Assembly (NCBI GenBank): GCA_018389105.1
Contig: JACATO010000307.1
Location: 831,001 to 895,000, forward strand
Source of the DNA: Nautilus pompilius
Lineage: Eukaryota; Mollusca; Cephalopoda; Nautilida; Nautilidae
DNA length: 64,000 nucleotides
Direction of reading: 5' to 3'
In this document: positions 24,418-34,940 of the stretch, in pieces
Numbering within the stretch: the stretch's first letter is position 1
How the letters are laid out: every line of letters begins with the position of its first letter
The notes under the pieces: generated by a model
Told to the model about the DNA's origin: nothing
Seen by the model: only the letters and a program-made list of their open reading frames with translations
Databases searched by the model: none
Program-made: the position numbers and the translations under genes

Positions 24418-27400
24418 ATGGCTGACTCATCTGCTGAACAAATCCAGTGCAAATTTGGGTGTTACAAAAATTATTCACTCGATTTTAAAGCATGTGTGAT
24501 TGATCACTGGCATGAGCTTGAAAAAAATTTTGTTGTAGCTGTGGCAAATGAACTAGATATCAATCGCAAAACAATGCGAGATGGATTCACTGAAAAACAA
24601 ATTTGATCATCTACTGATAAAAGCAGGCAAGTGTGTTTGAAATCAAACCACCATACTGTAAAGTTTAAGAATCTTGAGGTAGATCTTGTTCAAACTGAAT
24701 GAAGTTTAAAGCACTGTGACATACAAGAACATTGTGGTAAGTTCTGTAAAACATTCTGGGTTGGTATGTTTCTAAAATGATTTTTAGTACAAGTATGAGA
24801 CTGTCTATGCAGAAAATATCCTTCTTTGTGCTGGCATGATCAAAATGTGATGGTGAGTTGGATTCTTAGAATGCACTAAGAAAGGCTGAGAGCAGCTCTA
24901 TCAAATTCATTCTACACTTTATTGCTAAAAAGACGAACTGAGCTGATACGGAAAATTGAATATGGATGCAAGCTGGCTTAGCATATCTCATACAGTATAG
25001 TTGGCTGATGCATTTCACTCTTAGTTCTAATTGGGAGTATAAATCATTCATGAATTATATTTTCAAGCACAAAAAATTTGTGAAATTAAATTATCATGTT
25101 TTTCTATTTTAGTTTCAAAAACTTAATATACCTTCTTTCTCAATTTTTTAGAAAGTTGCTTCAATTGGTTAAAGTAATGATGCTTAGTTTTGATGCAAAA
25201 GCAACCTATGTTTTTAAATGTTTTATTTAGGAGAAAGCCTTCGAGCTGTATCAAGAGGTTTCACCACAAAGACTTCATAGCGAGCAAGAGATGGATAATG
25301 ATGTTATATGAATCATCATAATTTAGGATGCTAAGTCAATCCAAACAACACACCTATTGCTATTTAATATTTCACTGTTCAGCTACTGGTAATTAACCTT
25401 TGTTTGCAGTGTAATGTAACTTGCTCAACATTGAACCCAATTGTATTGAATGTATATGAGTTTGCTAATAGCAGATGAAAAGCCTAATCTTGAAATAATT
25501 TCATTCTGTTTCAGAAGGCACATACCAAAGTGTCTCAGCAATGCCATTTTGCTAGTAAAGAGCAGCAATGTGATGCAATTATAGATTTTTTGGATACTGT
25601 ACCTGGGTGGACAACTGGATACAAAGCAGTCTGCGAATTCAACATGGGTGAGACACCATGTTATTTTGACATGAGCAGTGGACACGCACTGAATTTAAAG
25701 GTGAGATTTTGCAAGAGTATGTCTGTACCTACTCTAGATCTTTAATGAATGTTGGTGTCTGTGGCAAAATTCCTAGTTGTCAAAATTCAATTCTTACTTC
25801 CTGATGCTGAAAGTGTTCAGGCACAAATTTGGGAAACTGTAATCATGTTTACTAGGAAATCTGTCTTGTTTCTGAAGTTTTATTTAATTGTTACTTCAAA
25901 AAGTGCAGCATTTTGGTGACCATGCAGCTTACTTCAACAATGAGTGTGTGAACTATCAACTTCATTCTTGTTTTGCAAACAACTTCCAAAGCTTTATTAC
26001 ATCAAAAGTTTCATTTAGAATGCCTTTAATTTCAAAACTACTCGACATCAATATAGCAATCTGTAATTGAATTATATCTGTACAACTCTTGGTTTTCTTT
26101 CATTTTTCAAAATTTTAAGAGGATAACCTTGAAATGTGATGTAGTGACCATAAAATTGGACATGATTCTCACCTGTTTGAAGTTAAAAATGTGCTTGCAA
26201 GCACAAGTTTAAGCAGGCTAGCAAATTCAAGAGGATCTTCAATCAGCATTTTTCCAAAACGTTGTGCTCTCAATACAGCTTGCTGTTCAAAATTAGTGGC
26301 ACTAAACAGACCTGAAGCCAGATTGAAAAAAGTGTTTATGCAGCATTTTTTAATCTTCTTTTCAGTTGTGAAAATTGTTTTTGATTTTCAGGAACAAAAA
26401 CTGTTTAAATTGCAGGGACTGGGGCTTCATAGTGTCATTTTACAGTGGCAATCTGTGTTGCTATGGCTGGAAAAGTGCTGCCAGCATTTATCATTTTCAA
26501 GGGGCTAAAAAAACATTCCAGCTGTCAATCTCCACACAATATGATTGTGTTGGTTGCCGAAAAAGGATCCATGAATTTTGCACTGATGACTGAGCTGCAA
26601 AACACCACACAGTTTTTCTGATAGATGATATAAGAATCCCAATAGAAGTTAACCACTGCCAGCAGTTTTGATCTCCAAATTCGGTAAAAGATTTCTGGAT
26701 ATTGTATTTTTCGTTTGCATTTTATGGTTTGTTACCTTTTTAAGTTGAACTGCTTTAAAGAGAAATTGGCATTAACATCTTTGTTGCAATTAAATTCTTC
26801 TACAATTACTGTCGGTACAACATTAAATCCTTAATGTGTGTGTGTGGTCGGTCACCTAAAACTTACGGAACCACACTTAATAATTATTCTAAAAAAAAGT
26901 ACTGAATAAAGAGAGACTGATAAATCGGTCAACTGTTGATACAGATCGTGTTGATGCATTTATGTATGAGCAAACTGATTTGTTCTGTCTGAATTAACTT
27001 TTTAAAACTTTCATATGCATCATTGGTTATTTTTTAGGTTGAACTTTGAATAAATGCATACTTCAGTTTCAATCTTCTGTTAAATTTCTAATGTGAAGAG
27101 CCTTAGAAAGTAAGAATACTTTTAACAAATTTATTTGTTTTTTGTTTCAGGTATGGTCGAAACATGGTAGTTATTTCAGCAACCTGGAATCTCTTCTCTT
27201 CATGGACCACGTGCAGCAATGTAGTGAATTACCTGCAGAAGACTTATGGCACTAAATGCTGTTGGATTCTTAAATGGCTGATGAGTGTTTTGCAGCCATT
27301 AGATGTGTGTCAATGAACCTTTCAAGGTCAGTATGTCTAAAGAGTGAGATAAGTGGTTCCACAATGGTGAGGAATTTACATGTGTGGGGAATCAGAAGTT

Positions 27401-27667
27401 GCCATCTTACCAAGTGATTGTCAATATGGTTTCTTGTTCCATGAATGAGGTGACTAGAGAGCTTATTAAAAGTCTTTCAGCATGTGTGGAATTGACTGTA
27501 ATGGTGTGTCACTTCCTTGTGGTGACTTGCATAAGTGTTTGTGTGACTTGATTGATTTCAACCAAGATCAAGAAGTTGAACTTGTGGAGTCAAGTGATGA
27601 GAGTGACAGAGAGTGTGACATGGAAGTTGTGTTGGAAGAGAGTGATGAGGTGAAAAATAATGATTGA
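24418..27667 (+). pseudogene. Pogo-like transposase with five probable exons, degraded
   Basis: Exon 1 (24418-24678) encodes an N-terminal helix-turn-helix (YSLDFKACVIDHW ... INRKTMRD) and, after a stop at 24604-24606, a VKFKNLE segment. A second exon near 25231-25320 follows tgttttatttag and resembles the Tc5-type DNA-binding domain (EKAFELYQEV; FIASKRW in another frame). Exon 3 (25515-25700) follows ctgtttcag and carries the first catalytic block as FNMGETPCYFDM, so the usual NMDETP aspartate is glycine. Its LNLK joins exon 4 (from 26392) to recreate LNLKGTKTV across a perfect GT-AG junction. Exon 4 has FTVAICVAMAGKVLPAFIIF and ends near 26683. Exon 5 (27151-27667) follows tttgtttcag and holds the second aspartate (LFMDHV), the third (VLQPLDV) and an acidic C-terminus. 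Stops and frameshifts show it is dead. Confidence 0.75.
26173..26311 (-). other. Exon-like open segment antisense inside a transposase intron
   Basis: On the minus strand, 139 bases are open in one frame (2 bases, 45 codons, 2 bases). The acceptor has a pyrimidine-rich tract and ends ggcttcag; the donor is AACAG/gtgag. The translation looks protein-like and helical, with segments such as NFEQQAVLRAQRFGKML and EDPLEFASLLKLVLAST. I do not recognise the family. It lies wholly inside the 25701-26391 intron of the plus-strand pogo-like transposase, on the opposite strand. Its exit phase (2) fits the 38-base segment at 24121. Possible explanations are a captured host exon, an exon of an unrelated minus-strand gene, or chance. 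Confidence 0.45.
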
Positions 27668-28749
27668 CTTGTGAAAACTAAATCAATCACTTGAGGGAAA
27701 CGTAATGACTAACTGGAATCTAAAATTCAGGTTTCAAAAATCAGGCCCATACTTTTTTGAATATTTGTTTAGGCAAATTTTCTCATGCCTAAGCTTACCT
27801 TGGCTAATTTCCTTTTCAGAATTAGGAATCCCGGGCTAATTCCCCATAGGGAATTGGGTGAGACATTATGTTATACATCCTTGAGAGCAGTAACAAAAAC
27901 AACAGCAATAGTAAACAAGATCAAGATGTGATTATTTGGAACATTTATTAATGCATGCCTTAGACACTCAGTATTAATGTAATATTACATTCAGGTGAAA
28001 TGATGTATTATCTATCTTAGCTTCAACTATAGAATGGAATTTTTTTATAGCCACATTACAAATTACACAACTAGATGAAGATGATGAAATATCCATTAGA
28101 TGCTTTCACAAAGACAATAATCAAACTTTCATAACCATGTATCTGCAGGCTAGCTATTTATATCATCTAAAGATTAATAAAACCCATAATACATTTTAAT
28201 TATATACTCTTACAAAGAGTTCTTGTGCAATAAACTGTTTTTAAAAGCAATTTCTTCTAGAGAATGTATTTCAGTCCTTACAGATGGATGTAAAAATTAT
28301 AAAAACAAAGTACTCATAGTATGTAAAATATATTTTTAAAAAGTTTCAGAAACAATTCAGATTTTGTTGCCTTAAGAAATGAGAAAGAAAAAGTAACAAG
28401 AGTCAGGAAATCATTGTATCACTAGCAAGCTTAACTTATCCAGCTCTTCCTTTATTTATTTATATTTTTTATGCCATAAGGCAAGAGCTTTGCAGGAAAT
28501 GTCAAAAGCTCTTGTTTAACAGATCACTGTGAAGTTCACTAGACTGGCTGCGTAAAGCCATCCATTTCAGCTATCTACATGTATATACAAACTCATGCTA
28601 GCATTTGGCATAAGATTCTTATCTCCAGACATTTTCTGTTGTTGGTGGTGGGGCAAGAGGGAAGAAATATTTCATATGATAGTCATAATATTTGGACAGG
28701 TACTTTGTCCTAAAATATCTGGCTTGTAAAGAATACACTGCTGCTGACA

Positions 28750-28768
28750 GAAAGAAAGAAAGAAAGAA
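28750..28768. repeat. (GAAA)n short tandem repeat
   Basis: Four to five GAAA units. Confidence 0.9.
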
Positions 28769-30838
28769 CAGACATTTGTATATGTACAGAATTTTATAAA
28801 TGAACAAGAATCAAATAATCCTTGGTGCTTAGAAAAGTTGAGAGAGAAAAATCTGAGAATTTGATAGAAGACCAGATAGCTCAGTGTAGTAACTTCTCTA
28901 CTAGCTGAGGTGATTTTCTGTCATTTATAAAATTATAACATAATAGAAATAAATGATTAGTTTGAAACAAAAGATGAAAGAAATAATATCCAGATATTTA
29001 AAAGAAAATATATAAAAATGTCTGTCAAGTTTCTCATCCCAACACTATACCTGTTGCTTGCTCTGTAAATTTCTGACATGCAAACAAGTGAGGAACTAAA
29101 CCCCAGTTGTCTTCCCCTAACAGATAGCACTACAATACCAAAGATTCTTTACTTTTTATACTGAATTGCAGTAATGCTTTAAAAATAAACAAAACAAAAC
29201 TTGTGTTGTTTTCATTTTATTCAAATTTTATCAGATTCTGTCCACTAAGGAAATGGGCAGAAGATACCAAACAACCATTTCAAATATCACAATTTAAATA
29301 ACATCAAAATGTTTTTTTCTATACTTCTTTCAACATTAAGATGTACCTTCAATATCTAATAACATGGTTGCTAGTAAATTGTAAGTGTGGGATCTGGTGA
29401 ACTTTTAGGTTATCTATTAGTCTTTTCCTTGCTGCCTCCCCTGATAAACATTTCTTCACTAGAACTTGACTGCCACTGCCTATTTAAGCAATTCCCTATA
29501 TCACTGAAATCAATGCCAAGACCTTTATACAGAGCAGCCATCTTTCATCATATCAAATAGAGAATATTCTTTGTTCAAACAGCTTTTCTTGCAAAAATAG
29601 TTATGATTGATTCATATTTTCTCTTGTTTAACAAAATTGTAATGCAAAAATTCCTCCAAAAAGAACATCAACAAAATTGTGCTATGGAGAACATGGCTTA
29701 AGACAAGGTCTGACATTACTAATATAAAAATGTATAGCCTGGATTAACTGCAAGTTATATATTTCCCATTTATTTCAAAATTATTTATTAATGATACTAA
29801 GACATGTGATGTGTCTTATGATGTAGTAATTTTATTTTATAAAAGACAAAATATTTGCTATTCTATAAAAATATCTTTTTTTTTAATTTAAAAATTTTTT
29901 TTTAACAGAATGTATTAACAATAAACTGCATTTTAGAATGTAATATCTTGCTTTTTTTCCCTAGTTACTTCTAGGTAAACAGGTTATTTATTCACTTTGG
30001 TAAATTACAAAATTCGATGTATATGTCCATAACAAATGAATTCAGCTACAGTATATACAAACACTAGAAATCAGGAAGGCCTGTAATACTGACCTGATTC
30101 AGTTATTTTGTTGCAACAGAAAACCCTCAAGTTTAGAGAGTTAGCTGCACTCAGTATACAAACATATGTGGCTAACTGTAATAATGCTTGGTTTGACCTT
30201 TTTTGGACAAAAGCTTAATTTTTCTTTGCATATTTCCTGACTAAAAAAGAAAAAAAAAAATCATCATTAGGAAGGTATAACTGGTAGAAAATCCACAAAA
30301 GCTACATTGTACAAATCAGGCACAGGAACAATAAGCCATATAAATGCTTGGACAGTGCCTGTATTCAAGTCAAAAATAGTTGTGCCAATGTGGGTTGTTT
30401 ATTTAAAAAAAAAAAAAAAAAACTTTTTAAGAAGCAGAAGATAGCATTACAATATTTAGGAACAAGGAAAAATTATGGATGAACACCTTTTTCCCTAAAG
30501 GAAATGGTACTATGTTTACCCGTAATGCTGGCTTTGATAGAATTACAGATCTACAGATTCCTGCAGCTAAATCAATAAGTTGATTGAGACCTGGCAATTA
30601 GTTGAAATTATGAAGCAAGCTTTAATGGATCATTGAGATCCTCTCCTCTGTCAGAACATCAAGTGAAAAGAAGATTGAAAGTCCAGCAGGCATGCTGTTC
30701 ATTTCCATTATCCAATTAACCGATAAGCAAAAGCAATCAGGATTTACAAGTAGTTCAAAGTTTAAACTTTAAATAGCTGTTTGCAGTAAAAGTTAAAAGC
30801 TTAATTTTTCATTAAATAATATTGTCATGAATATTACC

Positions 30839-30840
<2 letters not shown>

Positions 30841-30892
<52 letters not shown>

Positions 30893-30905
30893 GTTGTTGT
30901 TGTTA
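30841..30905. repeat. (ATT)n/(GTT)n microsatellite
   Basis: About 50 bases of TTA/ATT trinucleotide followed by GTT units. Confidence 0.98.
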
Positions 30906-31868
30906 TCAGTAATAAGTTTTTTTAGAAATAACAAGTTTAAGACAGTTAGGTATGTATTAAGAAAAAAAAATGAATAAAAACATTAGCTACTTTTAACAGG
31001 CAAAATATATATTTTAAAAATTATGAAAATTAATAACTTTTTTTTAACTGTCATAAAATAGAGTGGGAGATGAGTTGCTGAGCAGATGCAGAGTAATTGG
31101 TGCAACTTCCCTCTGGTTTAGTCTATTCCACTAAGTACTTTTCTCTGTGGAGTGTACTTCCAGAAGTTGAATATTCTTTCAAAGCTTTTGCAGATTTTTT
31201 CCCTGCAGCTTCTAAATTTGTAGTCTTCAGAATGAGTACTTTACAGCAGGTTGGAATATTGACATGGTAACTTCCTTTTAGTCATTATAGTGTAAAAAAA
31301 TAACCCTGTTTTACTAAGAATAAATGTTTTTTTTTTTTGATTTAGATGTTTCATCATAGTTTAGTAATAAATTTAACAAAGACTGATCATCAATATTATT
31401 ATGGTAACAAAGTCGATAAACATAGGTCAAGGATCACATGTTGTACTTAATAACTTACTGATGTAGTTAATTATATATTCTGTAGAACAGAGACAATACT
31501 TTTTAAAAAGATATTCTGCATTTTAACCATGTTAGAGGTAAGGTTTTTGCAGGTTGGCTAAGGATGATGCATATGTGTGTACCAATAAAGATTGTGCAAA
31601 ATGTTTAAGAGTATATGTTTACTAAGTGTGGAAATCATTTTTTTAAATATACTAAAGACAAGAGTGTGTATATATTAAAAAGGATGGCTTATGTTTATCA
31701 GTAGTTGATTAAGTCCTTATTGCTTAATTAAACATGACAGAAAACAGAAATGAACTTTAAATAGCTATCAACTGTTTTGTCAAGCAGAGTAGAAGAGGTG
31801 AATATTTCTTTAGTTCAAACAGTTTATCTGTGGCTCTGTTTGAAACTCAAGGATCCTGGTGATGTAGG

Positions 31869-32603
31869 CAGAGGTGTAGCAAGGGGGGGGGGGCAGTTGC
31901 CCCCAGGCACAGGTCTGAAGGGGTGCAAAATTTCCTCTGGCCTATGAACTATAATAACTAGCCACCTCCACCCGTGAAACTTCCACAGTAGTTGTGATAG
32001 GGCTAATTATGACATACATGAGAACTTCAATGACTCAAGAACGACTGAGTAACTTGGCAATATTAAGTATTGAAAAAGACGTACTCAATACCTTAAATTT
32101 TGATAGTTTAATCAATTCATTTGCAGCAGCAAAAACACGAAAGGTTCATATATAATGTAACAATGAATGCCAGAATGCTACCTGTACAAGATCTAGTTAA
32201 GTGTATGCACAGTTTTGTAAACTAATAGAAGTAGTATTCCATCAATCTGTTTCGTAATACATGTACACCACAAGTGACTGCTTTCTGCATGGTTGAGAGA
32301 TTACTCTGGCTGTGTGACTTTGAATGATACTGGATGAAATAAATATCAAAATGGTTTACAATTTAACAAATTATCTAAGTAAACCTAGTAGGCGATACCT
32401 CATTAGTTCCAGGTTTACAGTTGTGATATTGTGAGATGTTATATTGTGACTTTAAATTAGCTCTTTATAAGGCTGTGATTAATTCTTTGTGATTGTCATT
32501 AAATGGGTAATGAGTCACAAACAAATAAGCAAAACATTTCAGAGGTGGGGGGCGCCAAAAGGGTCTTTGCCCCTGGGCGCTGAGAACCCTTGCTACGCCT
32601 CTG
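31869..32603. mobile_element. hAT-type MITE with 8-base target duplication
   Basis: The element begins CAGAGGTGTAGCAAGG and ends with the inverted CAGAGGCGTAGCAAGG. It is flanked by perfect 8-base direct repeats GATGTAGG (31861-31868 and 32604-32611), the hallmark of hAT insertion. Both ends have GC-rich subterminal runs (a G tract at about 31884-31894, and ggcgcc near 32550). The 735-base interior is AT-rich with no transposase, so the element is non-autonomous. Confidence 0.9.
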
Positions 32604-33169
32604 GATGTAGGTAAAGATTAAACCTACTAATCAAAATAATTTGGGTGCTATATATTCAACTAAAACAAACAAAAAGATGGGTCAAAATTATTTTTCAAAA
32701 CAGTTATTTTGACATAAACAGAAAATGAATATCTGAAATCACATCATCAGGTTGTCTGTTTATGGATAATTTGCATGATTGTGTAAATTTACCAAGAGAG
32801 AACTCAGCCTTTCTACATCTTTCATTAGTTTTGGTTCTATCATTATAATTTTTTTTTTTTGCTGAAATGCAAGCCCATTAACAGTTTTTTAAACATCACA
32901 GAATTTTAATAGCTATCAAAGAGTTTAGTAAATTAAAATTAAAACAAGGAGCTGCCATTTGAAAGCACAATTAATCAAACCTAGAACATTGTATGTACCA
33001 CACATAAAAAAGAATATTCATAAAAATATTTAAAAAATTAAAACACAAAAGCAGTCTTTATACATTTTTTACAAATATAATGCATACAAGTTTTTTTCTC
33101 GAAAAAAACTAAAACTTTAGGTCAAGATTTTGATTTGAATAAATTTGTATTCAGAAAACAATGTGGCAG

Positions 33170-33960
33170 ATTAAAAACTGATCACTAATAATTATTAAAG
33201 TAAATGCAAGTAGTTTCATATTTATGCTACAAAAAATACAAGTAAAAGCAATCAAAGAATTAACGATATAGAGGCAATTGTTAACCAAAATTTTCTATGT
33301 GCACAGTACTGCATTTTAGCTGCAAAAAATGCAAAAACATTGGAAGTAATCAACCAGAGTATTCAACATAAAAGTAGTTTCAGTTCCATTGTATAAATCT
33401 TTGGTTCATTCACATCTTAAATGTGCTAAACAGGCACAGAGTCCATATTTGAAAATAAGATATTGATTAATTAGAGAGACTTCAGTACAGATTTACCACA
33501 ATGTTTCCATGGCTTAAGCATTTAAAATACACTGGACAATTAAAAATATTAGATCTGGCATATCTGAATTTTAAAGGTTTAAGAGGAAACCTAAAGGAAT
33601 TTACAAAATAATTAGGGGTTCTGTTCTACAGGAAAGTCAATTACAAATTAGTAAGATTATAGCATAAGTAGGTATTAAAAATGTGTGTTTTAGTAATAGA
33701 TTTGTTAATGAGAGAATAAATTGCCAGCTAGTTTAGTTAATAGTGATAATATTAATCAATTTAAGAATTATATGGATGACTTTTTCTTTCCTGAGAGTCC
33801 ATGCATAGCTACAATAGTTGCCTGCATTCTTGTAACTACTCAACTAAACTATGGTACTGGAGCATTTAATACTAAAGAAACTGTAACGTACTCAATATTT
33901 TCTTGGGAAATACCTTAAGTAATCTCTAATTAGGAAGAACTAATTATCTTAAATTATATA
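33170..33960 (+). pseudogene. LINE reverse transcriptase C-terminal fragment
   Basis: A plus-strand relic of the C-terminal end of a CR1/L2/Rex-like LINE ORF2. In order it shows YKSLVHSHLKCAKQAQSPYL (near 33390-33450), LERLQYRFTTMFPWLKHLKY and LRGNLKEFTK (33470-33610), and finally SLVNSDNINQFKNYMDD (33727-33780), the usual end of this ORF. Several frames are used and stops occur. It stands just before an RT-core fragment of the same type at 34083, in the same orientation but reversed order. Confidence 0.65.
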
Positions 33961-34082
33961 AACCAGTCAGTTCTGCCTCAGATTATGAAATCAACACATT
34001 CAAATTTGATTCTTGGTAATATTACTTCATACCATCATTTAAAAATCATTTGCTCTTCATCAAATAAAAGCAAATCAATTAA

Positions 34083-34940
34083 AGAGAATCAACATGGCTT
34101 GGAAAACCTTGTCTGATGATGGAATTCTTTAATAATATCACCATCAATTTACACAAAGGTAATAATAGGACGGTTAGTCCTCATTTGAATTAACATGAAT
34201 CCTTTGGTGCAGTTCGCATAAGTGTTTGATCTAGAAACATAAACTTAGAGGTATGAGTGATAACTATCTGTTATTGACCAATGATTTTAAAGAGAAAGAT
34301 GTGAGAAAGTCACCAATAGCTGTTTTAAGGTTCAATCCCTTGTTCTTTTTTATTTGTTTAACTGATATTTATGGTGGAATTTCACAGCATATCATGGATT
34401 TCAAAGATGATACCAAATTGTATTACAAAGTTAAGAAAAAGTATAAACTTAAGAGCTTACAGTGCAATTTTAAATGGTTGGTAGTTTAGTCTTCTTAATT
34501 TACTGTCTGAATGCTAAAGTATCTTAGGATCTGATTATTTATCAAATATTTATTGATGCAGTCAAAGATGCAAAAGAAAAAGATTTAAGTTTTATAGTAG
34601 TGCATTTTTTGTTATGCAATAAATATTAATCTTCTTTGAAGAAATCCAAAAATGCAGAATCAACAGTTGTTTGCTTTGTTACATTTATAACAGAAAATCT
34701 TCAAAGACTTTTATTGGTTAGTTTGGCCTGTGGTGCTTTAGGAATGACTGAGGCATGCAATATTTTTCTGGTAATGAGCTTAGCATTGATGGCACATTTG
34801 TTCAATAAACATGGTAGCCATATATCACTTAGAGATCAGAAGACATACAAAATAGTTCCAATTAAACTTTTGGAAACATTCTTTAGCAGTCATGGAGTGC
34901 TTGCTTGGAATGCTTTGCCAAGGTACATATGCATGTAACT
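34083..34940 (+). pseudogene. LINE reverse transcriptase core fragment
   Basis: A plus-strand relic. Near 34086 it reads ENQHG, followed by EFFNNITINLHKG, the RT fingers region. At 34330-34490 it reads NPLFFFICLTDIYGGISQHI, then FKDDTKLYYKV, where the usual (Y/F)ADD catalytic box has become FKDD. Further down, at about 34870-34930, FFSSHGVLAWNALPRY resembles the AWNxLP motif near the ORF2 end. The tract between about 34500 and 34800 is not clearly LINE. The original family cannot be resolved beyond a CR1/L2/Rex-like clade. Confidence 0.6.

Larger units (their letters stand above)
24199..27863 (+). mobile_element. Pogo-like (Tigger-type) DNA transposon with intron-containing transposase
   Basis: The ends are inverted repeats: the left reads CCTTACCCAATTCCCTATTG, and the right, reverse-complemented, reads TCTCACCCAATTCCCTATGG. 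The left end follows a TA; the right is followed by CA, a plausible mutated TA duplication. Each end carries a second, inverted copy of the terminal motif further in. On the left this is 24281-24300 (TGGGAAATTGGGTGAGG). On the right a similar block lies near 27797-27816. Both termini can therefore fold on themselves. The interior carries a plus-strand transposase split into exons, and one exon-like segment on the minus strand. Length is about 3.67 kb, longer than typical Tigger elements because of the intervening sequences. Confidence 0.8.
27864..31860. other. AT-rich intron-like tract
   Basis: Contains GAAA and ATT microsatellites and a 19-base A tract near 30403. A minus-strand ATG frame at about 29401-29540 was considered as a first exon but lacks support. 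Confidence 0.5.

Noticed and set aside
28619..28807. Minus-strand frame after a cag acceptor
   Set aside because: The pyrimidine tract is a GAAA microsatellite and no good donor or homology is present.
28865..28920. tRNA-like string GATAGCTCAGTGTAG
   Set aside because: Only an A-box-like motif; no B box and no cloverleaf can be formed.
29401..29545. Minus-strand ATG frame beginning MAALYKGLGIDFSD, considered as a first exon for the 26173 segment
   Set aside because: A donor near 29455 would be in phase, but the site is weak and there is no promoter or homology support.
30841..30905. Regular repeat considered as a CRISPR or satellite array
   Set aside because: It is a simple trinucleotide microsatellite without spacers.
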